From contig NZ_JAHCLT010000001.1 in NCBI RefSeq assembly GCF_020005165.1, positions 868,001 to 932,000 of the forward strand: a stretch of 64,000 nt of DNA. Direction: 5' to 3'. The translations under genes were made by a program, and so were the position numbers. The stretch is from Kangiella taiwanensis. GTDB taxonomy: Bacteria; Pseudomonadota; Gammaproteobacteria; Enterobacterales; Kangiellaceae. The number at the start of each line of letters is the position of its first letter. Positions within the stretch are counted from its first letter, which is position 1. Positions 63,270 to 64,000 of this stretch are shown here, in pieces. The notes beneath the pieces are model-generated. The model saw nothing but the letters and a program-made list of their open reading frames with translations, ran no database searches and was not told the origin of the DNA.

Positions 63270-64000
63270 ATGAAAAGTTTCCTACAAGTTCTATTTAGTA
63301 GCTTGGCTCTAGTAGCATCTTTTTTGACTCAAGCAGAGCCAGCCGTAATCGCACCAAAAGCTAAAGATTCCCTGTTGTTAGACATTGTCAAAGTGACAGA
63401 CGAACGGTTTGTCACGGTCGGACAGAGAGGCCACATTCTGGTGTCGGACGATAAAGGCATGACGTGGAGACAGGTAGCTGTTCCTGTTGATGTTAATTTA
63501 ACTGCGGTGGATTTTCTAAACGATAGTCATGGTGTGGCTGTCGGATTTGATCAGACGGTCTTATTGACCGAAGATGCTGGTGAGACTTGGTCTATCAGCC
63601 ATCAAGAGATTTCTAACTTTCAGCCTGCACTGTTCAGTGTCTTATATACTTCTGAAAATTCCATCACGGCAGTAGGGTCCTATGGCTTGTATCTAGAAAC
63701 CAAAAATGGTGGTGAGAGCTGGGGCAGTCGTGAAGTGAGTACTTTGAGCGATGTCTATGATGGTTTTAGCCACTTTTATGACATTGAGCAGCTTGATGCC
63801 GAGACATGGTACATGGCGGGTGAAAAGTATATTGCTGAGTCTAACGAAGATGGTGATGAATTCAGTAAAGGCATGATTGCTGTTACAAAAGATGGTGGTG
63901 AAACTTGGGAAAAACTGAACTCACCTTATGAAGGGTCTTTTTTTGGTATAAAGGTAAAGAATAGCGATATTTACGTCTATGGGCTAAGAGGTAACCTATT
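63270..64000 (+). CDS. YCF48/BNR-like repeat protein, 3' end missing
   Basis: The frame starts at ATG 63270 and continues to the window edge (243 codons visible). A signal peptide ends near TQAEPAV. The repeats are of the YCF48/BNR beta-propeller type: TVGQRGHILVSDDKGMTW, AVGFDQTVLLTEDAGETW, AVGSYGLYLETKNGGESW, IAVTKDGGETW. YCF48-like proteins often follow DUF1302/DUF1329 and MMPL genes. A periplasmic assembly or stabilising role is inference. Confidence 0.85.
   Translation, partial: MKSFLQVLFSSLALVASFLTQAEPAVIAPKAKDSLLLDIVKVTDERFVTVGQRGHILVSDDKGMTWRQVAVPVDVNLTAVDFLNDSHGVAVGFDQTVLLTEDAGETWSISHQEISNFQPALFSVLYTSENSITAVGSYGLYLETKNGGESWGSREVSTLSDVYDGFSHFYDIEQLDAETWYMAGEKYIAESNEDGDEFSKGMIAVTKDGGETWEKLNSPYEGSFFGIKVKNSDIYVYGLRGNL

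Overview
This is a chromosomal segment of a gammaproteobacterium, probably marine and near Oceanospirillales/Alteromonadales (a Kangiella-like relative is a guess). The evidence is the core gene content (purEK, ssrA-smpB, ratA-rnfH, waaA, tolC, parEC, efp with epmA/epmB), the tmRNA tag ANEDNYALAA, and a serB/fimX-like/PilZ gene order resembling that of Pseudomonas. No transposase, integrase, rRNA, tRNA or CRISPR array was seen.

Layout. 1-11.4 kb is an envelope and metal-uptake region. A leftward operon encodes a DUF4331 protein, an Ig-like lipoprotein, a TPR protein and a HupE/UreJ-type membrane protein (cut by the left edge). It lies divergent to a TonB-dependent receptor. A second iron-type set follows: a 2OG-Fe(II) oxygenase, a Fur-box-preceded siderophore receptor, a PepSY membrane protein and a small His/Cys-containing protein. 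11.5-13.9 kb holds purEK and ssrA, separated by an unusual multi-hairpin element that begins with a copy of the ssrA 3' end. 14-17.1 kb is a PP2C phosphatase / FHA / Ser-Thr kinase signalling operon. 17.2-31.8 kb is housekeeping. 31.9-37 kb carries a FimX-like degenerate GGDEF-EAL protein, a PilZ-domain protein and epmB. 37-42 kb has efp and epmA flanking a paired-hairpin repeat element, two unrecognised paralogous small genes, nudC and a YeiH-family membrane protein. 42-44.6 kb is a GntR(YtrA)-ABC transporter operon with its own palindromic operator.

44.6-64 kb is the most interesting part. A TetR regulator and an alpha/beta hydrolase are divergent from a tightly packed run of genes. These are a fatty-acyl-AMP ligase-like enzyme, a 995-residue fusion of a class III aminotransferase with a cyanobacterial-type acyl-ACP reductase, a second adenylating enzyme, a stand-alone acyl carrier protein, a [2Fe-2S]/FAD/NAD reductase, an RND/MMPL exporter, an AlkB/XylM-type di-iron hydroxylase, a LolA-like periplasmic protein and a KAS III enzyme. 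A second transcription unit follows with DUF1302, DUF1329 and a YCF48-like protein (cut by the right edge). Two near-identical 19-bp near-palindromes lie in the divergent promoter region. My reading is that a fatty acid is adenylated and loaded on the ACP, reduced to an aldehyde and transaminated to a long-chain amine by the fusion protein. The intermediate or product may also be hydroxylated, and the final lipid is moved through the envelope by the MMPL/LolA-like/DUF1302/DUF1329/YCF48 set. The domain logic resembles the fatty-amine arm of tambjamine biosynthesis, but no pyrrole genes are visible, so the final product is unknown.
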